The notes: generated by a model not told the origin, from the letters alone. 52,143 bases of DNA from Proteiniphilum sp. (GCA_018433945.1 JAHDQF010000028.1:1-52143); one strand, 5' to 3'; shown: positions 40,698-50,048, counted from the first letter of the stretch. Numbers and translations: made by a program.

Positions 40698-41207
40698 TTA
40701 CTGAATACCCAGTTTGCTTTTCACCAACGGCGTAATGTTGACAGCCGTGGGGCTCACATAGACAATGGGCGATTGCACGGTGGAGACGTCAAAGATAAAG
40801 GTGTAGCTGTTTTCATCGCCTACCGCTTTGATTGCATCGGCAATCTTCCTGTTTACCGGCTCCAGCAACTGCTGCTGCAATTGCTGCATCTCCTGCTGGC
40901 TGTTCTGCAGATAGAGCTGATACCGTTCCTGGATCTGTGCCAGTTGTCTTTGCTGGTCCTTCAGCACGGTTTCAGATGTAGCTTTGTTCTCGTCGAACTC
41001 CTCTGCTTTCTTGTTGAACTCGTCCGCCAGTGCCTGTCCATTCTTAGAGATTTCCTCCTGTTTGGCGTTCAGTTGCTCCTCAATACCGGAGATCTCTGGC
41101 ATGGCGGAGAAGATCTCCTGTACGTTCAGATACGCAATTTTTACTTCCTGTGCCACTGCCGCCAGAGGGGCCAGAGCAATCATACAGATCAATAATTTTT
41201 TCAACAT
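40698..41207 (-). CDS. OmpH/Skp family periplasmic chaperone (distal copy)
   Basis: 169-aa periplasmic chaperone for outer-membrane proteins. The signal peptide MLKKLLICMIALAPLAAVAQ is followed by VKIAYLNVQEIFSAMPEISG, a long coiled-coil hairpin (EEQLNAKQEEISKNGQALAD to YQLYLQNSQQEMQQLQQQLL) and a C-terminal YTFIFDVSTVQSPIVYVSPT strand region. Start at ATG 41207; the frame also opens at TTG 41222. Last gene of the envelope operon, 62 nt downstream of its paralogue. Confidence 0.92.
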   Translation of the reverse strand: MLKKLLICMIALAPLAAVAQEVKIAYLNVQEIFSAMPEISGIEEQLNAKQEEISKNGQALADEFNKKAEEFDENKATSETVLKDQQRQLAQIQERYQLYLQNSQQEMQQLQQQLLEPVNRKIADAIKAVGDENSYTFIFDVSTVQSPIVYVSPTAVNITPLVKSKLGIQ

Positions 41208-41269
41208 AATTCTATTTTTCAATTTTAATTAATGAATGCTGTTTTTGAAAAGCTTACAAAGATAAGCTT

Positions 41270-41788
41270 TTATTTTGAATAGCCTAACCGGGAGAGTACC
41301 AGATCACTGATGTCGATAGAGGGAGAGGCAAAAATCACCGATGTGGCGGAGGCACGATCCAAAACCAGGGCGTAGCCCTCTTCGGTTGATATCGCCTTGA
41401 TCGCTTCGTAAATGTTGTCCTGAATAGGCTTGATCAGTTTCTCCTGTTGTTCAAACAGAGCTCCCTCCGGTCCGAAGTACTGGTTACGTAACTCCTGAAT
41501 GGCATTCTCTTTCGCCACGATCTCATTTTCCCGTTTGGTCTTTTCGCTGCCTGCCAGGAAAGCCAGATCAGCCTGGTATTTTTTGTACATGGCATTTACG
41601 GTCTCCACCTCTTTATCCACTTCAGCTTGCCACTCTTCCGTCATCGCTTCCAATTGCTTGGTGGCACTTTCGTAGGCGGGAATACGTTTGAGGATGTACT
41701 CCATGTCGATCAGTGCATATTTCTGTGCAAAACTGTTCCCCATGGAGATCATCATCAATAAACCGAAAACGAACAATACTTTTTTCAT
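41270..41788 (-). CDS. OmpH/Skp family periplasmic chaperone (proximal copy)
   Basis: 172-aa paralogue of the next gene: signal peptide (MKKVLFVFGLLMMISMGNSF), then AQKYALIDMEYILKRIPAYE, coiled coil (TKQLEAMTEEWQAEVDKEVE to ENAIQELRNQYFGPEGALFE) and YALVLDRASATSVIFASPSI. Start at ATG 41788, where the signal peptide begins; the frame extends to 41839 without support. It follows bamA after a 169-nt gap. Paired ompH genes after bamA are common in Bacteroidales. Confidence 0.92.
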   Translation of the reverse strand: MKKVLFVFGLLMMISMGNSFAQKYALIDMEYILKRIPAYESATKQLEAMTEEWQAEVDKEVETVNAMYKKYQADLAFLAGSEKTKRENEIVAKENAIQELRNQYFGPEGALFEQQEKLIKPIQDNIYEAIKAISTEEGYALVLDRASATSVIFASPSIDISDLVLSRLGYSK

Positions 41789-41957
41789 ATTTTTCTCTTT
41801 TGGATGTTTATTACAGAATGGTTCTATAAGAAAGACCATTTGTAAGGTATAACGTTTAGAGCAGCTTGCGTAAAAATTGTTAAAGAAGGTGTGAAGAACA
41901 ACCCGCCCCCCCTCAGGAGGCAGGCTATTGGACCCTCAAATGAGCTCTCCGCCTTCA

Positions 41958-44612
41958 TCAGAACTCCTGCCCGATGATAAAGTGAAACTGACTGCCGCCT
42001 CTCTGCCTGCTTCCGGTTCCAATAACAGTATCAAACCCGTATGCCCAGTCAATACCCATCAGCCCGATCATTGGCAGGAAGATGCGGGCACCTACACCAG
42101 CCGACCGCTTCAGGTCGAAAGGGTTGAGATCCTTTACTTCATTCCAGGCATTACCTGCCTCGAGGAAAGCTACACCGTAGATGGTGGAGTTGGGCTCCAG
42201 GATGAACGGATAGCGCAGCTCCACTCCCAGGCGGGTGTAGGCTCTTGCCTGCTGCGCGATTGAGTTGTTCTCGTACCCTCTCAGGGCAATGTTTTCAGTG
42301 GCGAAAGAGGCTGAATAGCCACTCATGCCATCCCCACCCACGTCGAAAGTCTCAAAGGGGGTCTGCTTGTTTTTGTTATAGTGCCCCAGTATTCCGAACT
42401 CGACCCTTGTAGCCATTACCGGTGTTCTGGTGACCGTTAGGGGAGTCAGCGGCGTGAAGGTGCGGATCTTCAATTTCCACTTGTGATACTCGTTCCAACG
42501 ATATTTCTCCGCATCGTTGTATGCCATGGCACCATAATCCTTCCCATCCCACAACGAGAAAGGAGGGGTAGCACTCACGCTCAGGGTGAATTGCGACCCG
42601 GTACGGGTGTAGATCGGGTTGTCGGTAGATATACGGGAGAGTGTGAGTCCCAGTGTAATGCTGTTGCTGACACCTGTCTGGAAAGGGAACTGGTTCCATG
42701 ACCAGTTCTCCAGTCCATAACGCTGGTACCCCAGCTCGCCCATAAACTGGAAGTAGTCGTCTGGCCATTCCAATCGCTTGCCATACCCCAGTGACAAGCC
42801 GAACATACTGAATACCTGGTTGGGGTCTGAGGCATATTGGGCCATGTCCTCATATCCATAGCCACCATAGCCACCATATCCTCCGTAGCTGCCGTAACCG
42901 TACATATAGGGGTCGTAGTAGCTGTTCTGTGAGTAGTAATCACTGTTGAGCCCGGTATACCTTGAATAGTAGGCACTCACGGAGAGGTTGTTGGGCCTTT
43001 TTCCGCCGAACCAGGGTTCCATAAACTGAAACTGGTACGATTGGTAGTAACGGCCGTTGGTCTGTGCACTCAGCACCAGTGTCTGTCCCTCACCCTGCGG
43101 GATGATGCCTCTGTGCATGGAGGGGTTGAGCAGATTCTGCAGCGAGAAGTTGTTCAGCCTCAGGCTCAGCTTGCCTACCAGTCCGGTGACACCCCATCCG
43201 GCGGAGAACTCAATCTGGTCATTGCCCTTTGAGGTGAGTGGGTAAGTGATATCCACCGTGCCATCTTCCGGGTTGGGGTTGATGCCGCCTGAGATGTCGG
43301 CAGAGAGTGCTTCCGGATCGAAATGCCCCGTTTGGGCGATCTCACGTACCGACCGAAGCAGGTCCTCCTTGCTGAAGACCGCTCCCGGCTTGGTGCGTAG
43401 TTCCCGGCGGATCACATCTTCATAGAGACGGTCGTTGCCCTGGATGATCACCCGCTTGATGGTCGCTTTGGGTCCTTCCACCACGCGCAGCTCCAGGTCC
43501 ACCGAGTCATTCTCGATGTTGATCTCTACCGGATCGATGTTGGAGAAGAGGTAGCCGTTGTTCTGGTAGAGGTTCACCACGGCATCCTCATCCATGATCA
43601 GTCGCTCCTGCAACTTCTTCTGGTTGTACACGTCACCTGGTGCCATATTGAGCAGCAGTCCCAGCTGTGCGGAGGAATATTGCGTGTTACCCACCCAATT
43701 GATGGAGCGGATATGGTACTGGGGCCCCTCATAAAGCGCTATCTCAATGTTGACCGTTTTCTCATCATGCTTGTAAACCGTGTCACGGATGACCTCCGCG
43801 TCGCGGTAACCCATTTCGTGATACTTCCCGATCAGATTTTTCTTGTCCTCCTCATACAGCTCCTCCACAAACTTCTTCGTACGGAACAGATTGCGCAGCT
43901 TCCCTTTCTCATTGGTTTTCTTCATCGCCGATTTCAGCTGTCTGTCGCTGAGCGCTTCATTCCCTTCGATCAGGATGCTGTTGACCTTCAGTTTCTCTTT
44001 CTTGTCGACATTGATCTCCAGTACCACCTGGTTCTGTTGTGTGGAGTCGGGACGTTGGAAGATGCGCACCTCGGCATCACCGAATCCTTTTTCGGCGTAG
44101 AAGCTCTTGATGATGGTTTCTGCCCGGGCAATCTGTGGTGGAGTGATCTGGTTCCCTTTTACAAAACCAATCTTCTTCTCAATGTCTTCCTGCTCACTCT
44201 TCTTCATGCCGAAATAGCGAATGTCAGCAACCCGGGGACGGTCGGTGAGACGGATCTCCAGCCATACACTATCTCCCTCAATCTTTGTCTGCAGGATCTT
44301 CACGTCGGAGAAGAGTCCCTGTCGCCAGAAACGCTTCAGCGCAGCTGTGATCTCTTCGCCGGGGATCTGTATCTCCTGTCCCTTTTTAAGGCCTGAGAAG
44401 CCTACCAACACAAACTTCTGATCCTCATACATGGTTCCCTCCACACCGGTAATTTCAATATCAGCAATGGTGTATTTGCGGGGGGGTGCTGTATAGTTCA
44501 CATTCAGTTCCGCAGGAATTGTGGCTTGAATGGTGTCATTCTGTTGCGCCTGTAATGTTGCCTGCGAAAGTGTGATGGCGAGTAAAAGTATTGGGAATGT
44601 TCTCTTCAACAT
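41958..44612 (-). CDS. bamA: outer membrane protein assembly factor BamA
   Basis: 884-aa Omp85 protein, the core of the beta-barrel assembly machine. A signal peptide (RTFPILLLAITLSQATLQAQ) is followed by five POTRA domains (about residues 45-440), for example VNSILIEGNEALSDRQLKSA, NIEIALYEGPQYHIRSINWV and TIKRVIIQGNDRLYEDVIRR. The barrel follows and contains ALRGYENNS, the VRGF/Y-type loop motif. An unusual Gly/Tyr repeat, YGYGSYGGYGGYGGYGYEDM, lies in a predicted extracellular loop near residue 575. The C-terminus FHFIIGQEF is a normal beta-signal. Located between uppS and ompH. Confidence 0.95.
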   Translation of the reverse strand: MLKRTFPILLLAITLSQATLQAQQNDTIQATIPAELNVNYTAPPRKYTIADIEITGVEGTMYEDQKFVLVGFSGLKKGQEIQIPGEEITAALKRFWRQGLFSDVKILQTKIEGDSVWLEIRLTDRPRVADIRYFGMKKSEQEDIEKKIGFVKGNQITPPQIARAETIIKSFYAEKGFGDAEVRIFQRPDSTQQNQVVLEINVDKKEKLKVNSILIEGNEALSDRQLKSAMKKTNEKGKLRNLFRTKKFVEELYEEDKKNLIGKYHEMGYRDAEVIRDTVYKHDEKTVNIEIALYEGPQYHIRSINWVGNTQYSSAQLGLLLNMAPGDVYNQKKLQERLIMDEDAVVNLYQNNGYLFSNIDPVEINIENDSVDLELRVVEGPKATIKRVIIQGNDRLYEDVIRRELRTKPGAVFSKEDLLRSVREIAQTGHFDPEALSADISGGINPNPEDGTVDITYPLTSKGNDQIEFSAGWGVTGLVGKLSLRLNNFSLQNLLNPSMHRGIIPQGEGQTLVLSAQTNGRYYQSYQFQFMEPWFGGKRPNNLSVSAYYSRYTGLNSDYYSQNSYYDPYMYGYGSYGGYGGYGGYGYEDMAQYASDPNQVFSMFGLSLGYGKRLEWPDDYFQFMGELGYQRYGLENWSWNQFPFQTGVSNSITLGLTLSRISTDNPIYTRTGSQFTLSVSATPPFSLWDGKDYGAMAYNDAEKYRWNEYHKWKLKIRTFTPLTPLTVTRTPVMATRVEFGILGHYNKNKQTPFETFDVGGDGMSGYSASFATENIALRGYENNSIAQQARAYTRLGVELRYPFILEPNSTIYGVAFLEAGNAWNEVKDLNPFDLKRSAGVGARIFLPMIGLMGIDWAYGFDTVIGTGSRQRGGSQFHFIIGQEF

Positions 44613-44663
44613 TGTTGTGATGTTATTCTTTTTTGCTGACTTTCAAGGTTCAGGGTTGATTCA

Positions 44664-45413
44664 TTATTGTTCCGGCTCAATCTGTTCGCTGATCTTGCCA
44701 TATCTTCTCTCCCTTTTCTGGTAATCGATGATCGCTTTGAAGAGCTCCTCATCGTTGAAATCAGGCCAGTAGGTATCGGTGAAATAGAACTCGGCGTATG
44801 CACATTGCCACAATAGAAAATTGCTGATGCGTTGTTCACCGCCGGTGCGGATGAGCAGATCAGGATCGGGCAGACCACAGGTGGTGAGGTAGTTGCTAAG
44901 CGTCTCCTCACAGATCTCTTCCTCTCGTAGTCTGCCTGCCTGCACATCGTGGCAGATCTTTTTTGCTGCTTCTGTCAGCTCCCATTTCGAAGAATAGCTG
45001 AGTGCGATTACCAGGGTGAGCCCTTTCCCCTCTGCAGTATCCTCGATGCACTCCTGCAGGATCCTTCTTACATTGTCTGGCAAACGCTCCAGGTCGCCTA
45101 TGGCGGCAATGCGCACACCATTTTTTTTTAGCGCTGCAGTCTCCCTTGTCAGGGCATAGACCATCAGATCCATCAGCCCTTCCACCTCCTCTGTGGGGCG
45201 ATGCCAGTTCTCGGTAGAGAAAGCATATAGCGTAAGGTATCTTACCGATGCTGAGGAGGCCGCTTCCGTCACTCTCCTGACAGCCTCCACGCCCTCCTTA
45301 TGCCCTGCACTTCTATCCAGCCCCCTGGCTTTTGCCCAGCGTCCGTTTCCATCCATGATGACGGCAATATGAGCAGGAACGTGGTTAGGATCTATTTTTT
45401 CAATCAACGACAT
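44664..45413 (-). CDS. uppS: isoprenyl (undecaprenyl diphosphate) synthase
   Basis: 249-aa cis-prenyltransferase making the C55 carrier lipid for peptidoglycan and O-antigen. The active-site motif DGNGRWA is at residues 21-27 (HIAVIMDGNGRWAKARG). YLTLYAFSTENWHRPTEEVE and the C-terminal DLLIRTGGEQRISNFLLWQC, then FTDTYWPDF, are family signatures. ATG 45413 lies 19 nt after the DUF6089 stop; a GTG at 45446 would overlap that gene and add 11 residues. It shares an operon with bamA, a common Bacteroidales arrangement. Confidence 0.95.
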   Translation of the reverse strand: MSLIEKIDPNHVPAHIAVIMDGNGRWAKARGLDRSAGHKEGVEAVRRVTEAASSASVRYLTLYAFSTENWHRPTEEVEGLMDLMVYALTRETAALKKNGVRIAAIGDLERLPDNVRRILQECIEDTAEGKGLTLVIALSYSSKWELTEAAKKICHDVQAGRLREEEICEETLSNYLTTCGLPDPDLLIRTGGEQRISNFLLWQCAYAEFYFTDTYWPDFNDEELFKAIIDYQKRERRYGKISEQIEPEQ

Positions 45414-45432
45414 CGTATCTAATTGGTTGTTT

Positions 45433-46119
45433 TTAATTGTTGCCACAACAGGGCTCCCGGCGTAACCCGAAATCCCATGTGAGGTAAATCATCGTGATGG
45501 AATACCAGTCCTGATTCTTCAGAAGAGAGCCTTCTATGCCGTAGGGGTGCTCCATATCCGGCTCCATCCCCTGCTGTGTCACATCAAGGTCATCGCTGAA
45601 CAGCTTTCTCATTGAAAATTCAATACCGATATTCATCCTGTTTTTTATTTTGTATTTCAACCCAACTCCAAATGGGATGCTCACATTCAGAAACGACCGT
45701 TCACCCGAAGCAGAGGTGATGCCAACACCTGCCAGCAGGTAGGGTGTAAAGCGACTGGTCTGGAGGTACTCATACCGGTCGCTATAGGGCAGGAAATTGA
45801 ACTCCATCTGAGCACCCGCCTCTGTGAAGCTTCTCCTGAAAGCATGGCTTGCCCCGTAAGGGAAAGCATTGCCGCTACTGGCACTGTTTCCGGAGAGGGA
45901 TCCGGCCAGGATGTTGGCTTTCACAGCCCAATGGAGGTTGATGTTGTAACGCATCAACAAGCCTCCTGCTATGCCCGGATGGAGATAGAAGCGGTTCCTG
46001 TTGAGATCACCCATATAAACCGAAGTGCCGGCAGCACCTCCCATCTCATACCGGTACTCCTGTGCATGGAGTGATATTGATAGGAAGCAGCAGAGCATGG
46101 TGATCCATAAGGAGCGCAT
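45433..46119 (-). CDS. DUF6089 family outer-membrane beta-barrel protein
   Basis: 228-aa exported protein. The signal peptide MRSLWITMLCCFLSISLHAQ is followed by EYRYEMGGAAGTSVYMGDLN, matching the N-terminus of DUF6089/porin-like small barrels. Alternating strands continue (TRFTPYLLAGVGITSASG and GVGLKYKIKNRMNIGIEFSM) to an aromatic C-terminus, ITMIYLTWDFGLRR, before a short CCGNN tail. Start ATG 46119 is within 2 nt of the preceding stop, so it is tightly coupled to DUF6242. Function unknown; it may be an outer-membrane structural protein. Confidence 0.85.
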   Translation of the reverse strand: MRSLWITMLCCFLSISLHAQEYRYEMGGAAGTSVYMGDLNRNRFYLHPGIAGGLLMRYNINLHWAVKANILAGSLSGNSASSGNAFPYGASHAFRRSFTEAGAQMEFNFLPYSDRYEYLQTSRFTPYLLAGVGITSASGERSFLNVSIPFGVGLKYKIKNRMNIGIEFSMRKLFSDDLDVTQQGMEPDMEHPYGIEGSLLKNQDWYSITMIYLTWDFGLRREPCCGNN

Positions 46120-46120
46120 C

Positions 46121-47467
46121 TTACATACCGGTAAACTTGTTAAGACGACCCCTCCAGGCATCCGTTATCTGAGCTTGCTCAGAAGATATTCCGCCGAATA
46201 TCCATATATAGTTTTCTGAATCGGTAAATACCGACGCATCGCTTCGAACCCTAAACTCCTGAGGGAATGATTGGTTCTCGCCGGTCTGCTTCCACTCCAG
46301 TCCGAAGTTATCGGAGATGTAGAGACGGTTCCCCTCTGATGTGAGCACCATCAGATAGGGCTTGCTGTCATAATAGAAGAGCCTGCTTCCCTGCAGGTTC
46401 AATGATTCTGGTACCGTTGCATGAATCGAACTGATCTGCTCGTTATCCTTCTGCAGGATCCATATCTCGTTAGCGATTGCATGGTCTGCAGTGGTGCCTC
46501 CTGTCAGCAGGAGGTACCTGATGGAGTAGGATGTTGGATCCTCTACCGGCGTAGCTGAAAAACCGCTGAGCGGGAACATTTCGGGAAGATCATTCATCAC
46601 CACCACCTCCGTGAAATCGGATGTCTCTGCAAAACGGAGCCTGTTATCCTGCTCAACAGCTAGCAGCAGCCTGCCCCCATCAGCCGCCGGAAGGGTGCCA
46701 TAGATGGCCAAGATTGTATGCGTTGAAGAGACAACATCCCAGTTGATCCCGTTGGATGAATGATAGAGTGTGTGTGCCGCTGGATCCAATGCGTAGATGC
46801 CCTCACCTGCCACGGTAAGGGTGGTTAGATCGGTTGAGGGTGGCAATCCTGTCAGGTTGAGTGGACTCCATACCAGGTCGTTTCCTGCTGCTGTCATCAC
46901 AGCTTCAACGTTGTCGCCACTCTTGTAGTAGGTGAAGAGGTGATGATTCAACTGCACGGTTTTTTGGGACAGGGGAGCTGCCGGGAGATAATCACTATCC
47001 AGCATTTGCCAGTTGATGATATAGGGATCCTCCTGGTAGATGTGCAGTTCAAAGCGGTATTCTTTCCTCGTGATCCCATCGGGAGCGGTGGTGGTGATCC
47101 CGGTGAGCCGGTTTATTGCCACTGAGTCCGATACCCTCCAGAGGTAGCTGCTGTCTGAATCGAGGGTCAACATCACCTGTGCGAAAGGGTTGTAACTGTT
47201 GGCCCCTCTGATGGTCAGCATCACGCTGTCGACCTCAAAGAGATATGGCAAAGGCTCTTTGTTGAAGATCCTCCCATTGATCTGGTCAATGGTAAACCGG
47301 GTGGCAGTCAACAACCCTGCGGTATCCGACTTGGATGCCAGTGTGATCGCGTATATCTGTGCATCGGGTGAATATTCCACATTGTCAGTCGATGAATTCA
47401 GGCATGAGGAGAGGAGCAACAAGGTTACGACAAGCACCGATGCCAAGGGGAAATATTTAGATATCAT
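46121..47467 (-). CDS. DUF6242 domain lipoprotein
   Basis: 448-aa predicted lipoprotein: MISKYFPLASVLVVTLLLLS followed by SCLNSS, with lipid Cys22. Residues about 30-150 match the N-terminal DUF6242 domain (YSPDAQIYAITLASKSDTAG, then DQINGRIFNKEPLPYLFEVD). The rest is a beta-propeller-like repeat region with recurring W/Y-containing blades: TLYHSSNGINWDVVSS, RLYISDNFGLEWKQTG and NYIWIFGG. Start at ATG 47467; TTG 47476 is the only alternative. It is the first gene of the envelope operon, with its promoter just upstream. Role unknown. Confidence 0.85.
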   Translation of the reverse strand: MISKYFPLASVLVVTLLLLSSCLNSSTDNVEYSPDAQIYAITLASKSDTAGLLTATRFTIDQINGRIFNKEPLPYLFEVDSVMLTIRGANSYNPFAQVMLTLDSDSSYLWRVSDSVAINRLTGITTTAPDGITRKEYRFELHIYQEDPYIINWQMLDSDYLPAAPLSQKTVQLNHHLFTYYKSGDNVEAVMTAAGNDLVWSPLNLTGLPPSTDLTTLTVAGEGIYALDPAAHTLYHSSNGINWDVVSSTHTILAIYGTLPAADGGRLLLAVEQDNRLRFAETSDFTEVVVMNDLPEMFPLSGFSATPVEDPTSYSIRYLLLTGGTTADHAIANEIWILQKDNEQISSIHATVPESLNLQGSRLFYYDSKPYLMVLTSEGNRLYISDNFGLEWKQTGENQSFPQEFRVRSDASVFTDSENYIWIFGGISSEQAQITDAWRGRLNKFTGM

Positions 47468-47505
47468 TTGTTTCAAAAATATTGTACACCAGGTTTAAGT
47501 ATGTG

Positions 47506-47513
47506 CAAAAGTA
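47506..47513 (-). promoter_or_regulatory. -7 box for the DUF6242-uppS-bamA operon
   Basis: Minus-strand TACTTTTG matches TAnnTTTG, 38 nt ahead of ATG 47467. A second match, TATTTTTG, lies nearer but would leave almost no leader. Confidence 0.55.
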
Positions 47514-47550
47514 GAAAGATTTTTCGCTATAACCATATTAAAATGAATAT

Positions 47551-48621
47551 TTAAAGAAAATTTCGAGTTCTTTTGCTCTTTAAATGTAACTGCAGTGAAC
47601 CTGCATATTTTTCTACATGGATGATTTCACCTTGTATCTCAGGTGCTTTTACCCCATCACCGAGCAGTAATTCCGACCGCTCCACATAGGCTTCATCCCA
47701 CAAACCGGTCTCAATGAAACTTCTCAGCAAACGGGCACCTCCCTCCACCAGTAATGAGTGGATCTTCTCCTCGAAGAGATGGCTCATCATCTGGCTGATG
47801 GTGTCACGGTTGAAGTCAATGATGATCTGTTTCACCCGTGCCGAGGGAGGAAAGGGTTTACGTGCCAGGGCGCTGAAGATGATGGTGGGTGCTGTTCCGT
47901 TGAAGAGTGCCGCATCGGATGGTATTCTGTTCTTCCGGTCAATGACCACCCGTGTGGGGTGTGCCCCAAACCATTTCCTGGAGGTGAGTTGTGGATCATC
48001 GAGCAGTGCGGTGTTGGTTCCCACAAGGATGCCGGCCACCTCCGTCCGGAACTTATGTACAATGCTTTGGGTCAGTGGGTTGGAGATCATTGCCGGAGCT
48101 CTTTCATCCAGCGATGTACGCTCATGGTCCATGAAGCCGTCACGGCTCTCTGCCCATTTGAGGATCACATAAGGCCTTTTATGGAGCTGGTTGACAAAAA
48201 AGGCTCTGTTGAGCTTTCGTGCCTCTTTCTCCAGCATGCCTTCGACGACCTCCACACCCGCCGCCCGCATCATGGCAATACCCTTGCCCGAGACCATGGG
48301 GTTGGGATCGGTGACAGCTACCACCACCCTGGGTATCTTTCGTGAGACAATCAGGGCTGCGCAGGGGGGGGTCTTCCCATGATGGGCGCAAGGCTCCAGA
48401 GAGACATAGAGCGTGGCGTCGCTGAGGAGGGAGCTCTCTTTGACCGCGGCAATGGCATTCACTTCTGCATGCGGTTCCCCATAGCGGCGGTGATACCCCT
48501 CGCCAATGATCCTGTCGTGGTGTACGATCACCGCCCCCACCATCGGGTTGGGCCCTGTGGAGCCCTCTCCCTTACGGGCTAACTGGAGCGCACGCTCCAT
48601 ATAGACGGTTTTTATGCTCAT
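47551..48621 (-). CDS. ribD: bifunctional riboflavin biosynthesis deaminase/reductase
   Basis: 356-aa enzyme for the second and third steps of riboflavin synthesis. The N-terminal deaminase domain has zinc ligands His51 in HAEVNA and Cys78/Cys87 in PCAHHGKTPPC, preceded by GPNPMVGAVIV. The C-terminal reductase domain starts near residue 145 (KRPYVILKWAESRDG) and contains LLVEGGARLLRSFIE. Start at ATG 48621 gives MSIKTVYMERALQLARKGEG; upstream codons to 48651 lie in the divergent spacer. No FMN riboswitch is visible in the short upstream region. Divergent from prmC. Confidence 0.95.
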   Translation of the reverse strand: MSIKTVYMERALQLARKGEGSTGPNPMVGAVIVHHDRIIGEGYHRRYGEPHAEVNAIAAVKESSLLSDATLYVSLEPCAHHGKTPPCAALIVSRKIPRVVVAVTDPNPMVSGKGIAMMRAAGVEVVEGMLEKEARKLNRAFFVNQLHKRPYVILKWAESRDGFMDHERTSLDERAPAMISNPLTQSIVHKFRTEVAGILVGTNTALLDDPQLTSRKWFGAHPTRVVIDRKNRIPSDAALFNGTAPTIIFSALARKPFPPSARVKQIIIDFNRDTISQMMSHLFEEKIHSLLVEGGARLLRSFIETGLWDEAYVERSELLLGDGVKAPEIQGEIIHVEKYAGSLQLHLKSKRTRNFL

Positions 48622-48629
48622 TTTGTTTA

Positions 48630-48637
48630 TCTTTGTT
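48630..48637 (+). promoter_or_regulatory. -7 box for the prmC-recX-comF unit
   Basis: TATCTTTG matches TAnnTTTG, 62 nt ahead of prmC and 9 nt from the divergent ribD start. Confidence 0.5.
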
Positions 48638-48699
48638 CTGTGATGAGCCACCCTTGTTTGTGTATCTGTGGTTTATTGCGCTAAAATGAATGACCCGTT

Positions 48700-49542
48700 A
48701 TGCAGCAGATCCTACGGTATATCCGGCAAGAGCTGGGTGAACACTACCCGCTTTCCGAGGCCAACATGCTTGCACATATCATCCTGGAAGAGGTGACCGG
48801 TTTCACATTTGCAGGCATAACCTCTGGCAAAATTAGCAATTTATCCGATTCACAGGATCGTAAACTGCAACAGATTCTCACCCGGCTGAAAAAGGGAGAG
48901 CCTTATCACTATGTGCTTGGGAAAACCATTTTTTATGGTCTCGAGTTCCTGGTGGGTGAGGAGGTGCTGATTCCCCGCCCTGAAACAGAGGAGTTGGTGG
49001 AGTGGATCATCACCGACAACGGAGACATGCCATCTGCCATCCTGGATATTGGTACCGGTAGTGGATGTATTGCCGTTACGCTGGCACTGAAAATTGCGCA
49101 AGCACGGGTAGATGCCTTGGATATCTCTGCTGCAGCACTGCAGCTGGCCGAAGCGAATGCCCGTAAGAACCGGGCAGTGGTACAGTTTACACAACAGGAC
49201 ATCCTGAAGCCATTCCCGGTAAAGGCACAATATGATGTGATCGTAAGCAATCCCCCCTATATCACCGAGTCGGAGAGAGAGAGGATGGATCGCACCGTGA
49301 CTGCTTATGAGCCCGGGGAAGCACTCTTTGTGCCGGACAGCAACCCGCTTCTTTTTTACGAGCGGATCGCTACCCTGGCGGGTGAGATGCTCAGAGAGAG
49401 AGGGCGACTCTTCTTTGAGATCCACCGAAGCAGAGGGGAGGAGGTATGTGCGATGCTGCGTGGAAAAGGATTCCGGGAGGTGGAGCTGAGAAAAGATCTC
49501 TCCGGGAACGATCGGATGGTCAGGGCGGTAATAATGAAGTAG
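48700..49542 (+). CDS. prmC: peptide chain release factor N5-glutamine methyltransferase
   Basis: 280-aa enzyme methylating the GGQ glutamine of RF1 and RF2. The N-terminal helical domain (about residues 1-85) is followed by the Rossmann domain: LIPRPETEELVEWI, ILDIGTGSGCIAVTLALKIA (SAM motif I) and the signature IVSNPPYI with NPPY at residues 184-187, which binds Gln. YEPGEALFVPDSNPLLFYER is typical. It lies 5 nt before recX. Confidence 0.95.
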   Translation: MQQILRYIRQELGEHYPLSEANMLAHIILEEVTGFTFAGITSGKISNLSDSQDRKLQQILTRLKKGEPYHYVLGKTIFYGLEFLVGEEVLIPRPETEELVEWIITDNGDMPSAILDIGTGSGCIAVTLALKIAQARVDALDISAAALQLAEANARKNRAVVQFTQQDILKPFPVKAQYDVIVSNPPYITESERERMDRTVTAYEPGEALFVPDSNPLLFYERIATLAGEMLRERGRLFFEIHRSRGEEVCAMLRGKGFREVELRKDLSGNDRMVRAVIMK

Positions 49543-49547
49543 CAGCG

Positions 49548-50048
49548 ATGGAACGAGAGAAGAAAACAGTCACCCCGGAGCAGGCATATGCCCGTATGAC
49601 GCGCATCTGCGCCAGGAAAGAGTATGCCCCGTTCGAGATCCGGCAGAAGCTGCAACGGCTGCAGCTCCCTGCCGATGTCGTTGAAACGCTCATTTCCCGG
49701 TTGATTAAAGAGCGCTACATCGACGAAAGACGCTTTGCTGAGAGCTATATTCGTGACAAACTGCAATTCAACAAGTGGGGAAGGCGGAAAATTGAGCTGC
49801 ATCTATCCATGAAGAGGATACCTCCTGCAGTGATCAGCGATGCTTTCACGCAATTCTCCGAAAGCCAATTAAATGAATCGTTGCAGACGCTGCTCGAAAA
49901 AAAAAGGAGGAGTATTACCGGGCGCTCTGACTATGAACGAAACGGGAAGCTGATCCGATATGCCCTGGGGAGAGGATTCCCCATGGAGGCGATCATCCGT
50001 TGTCTGGAAAAGATGGATAGCGAATCTTACCCCGATGAGCCGCAATGA
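49548..50048 (+). CDS. recX: RecA regulator RecX
   Basis: 166-aa regulatory protein that binds RecA filaments and inhibits them. It shows the repeated three-helix modules of RecX: MTRICARKEYAPFEIRQKLQ, LISRLIKERYIDERRFAESY and IRDKLQFNKWGRRKIELHLS. The ERYIDERRFAESYI stretch is the family signature. Start at ATG 49548, 5 nt after prmC; upstream open frame lies inside prmC. The 3' end overlaps comF by 14 nt. Confidence 0.9.
   Translation: MEREKKTVTPEQAYARMTRICARKEYAPFEIRQKLQRLQLPADVVETLISRLIKERYIDERRFAESYIRDKLQFNKWGRRKIELHLSMKRIPPAVISDAFTQFSESQLNESLQTLLEKKRRSITGRSDYERNGKLIRYALGRGFPMEAIIRCLEKMDSESYPDEPQ

Noticed and set aside
48622-48699. FMN riboswitch before ribD
   Set aside because: Only 78 nt of divergent spacer, no RFN-like conserved stems, and a prmC promoter fits there.
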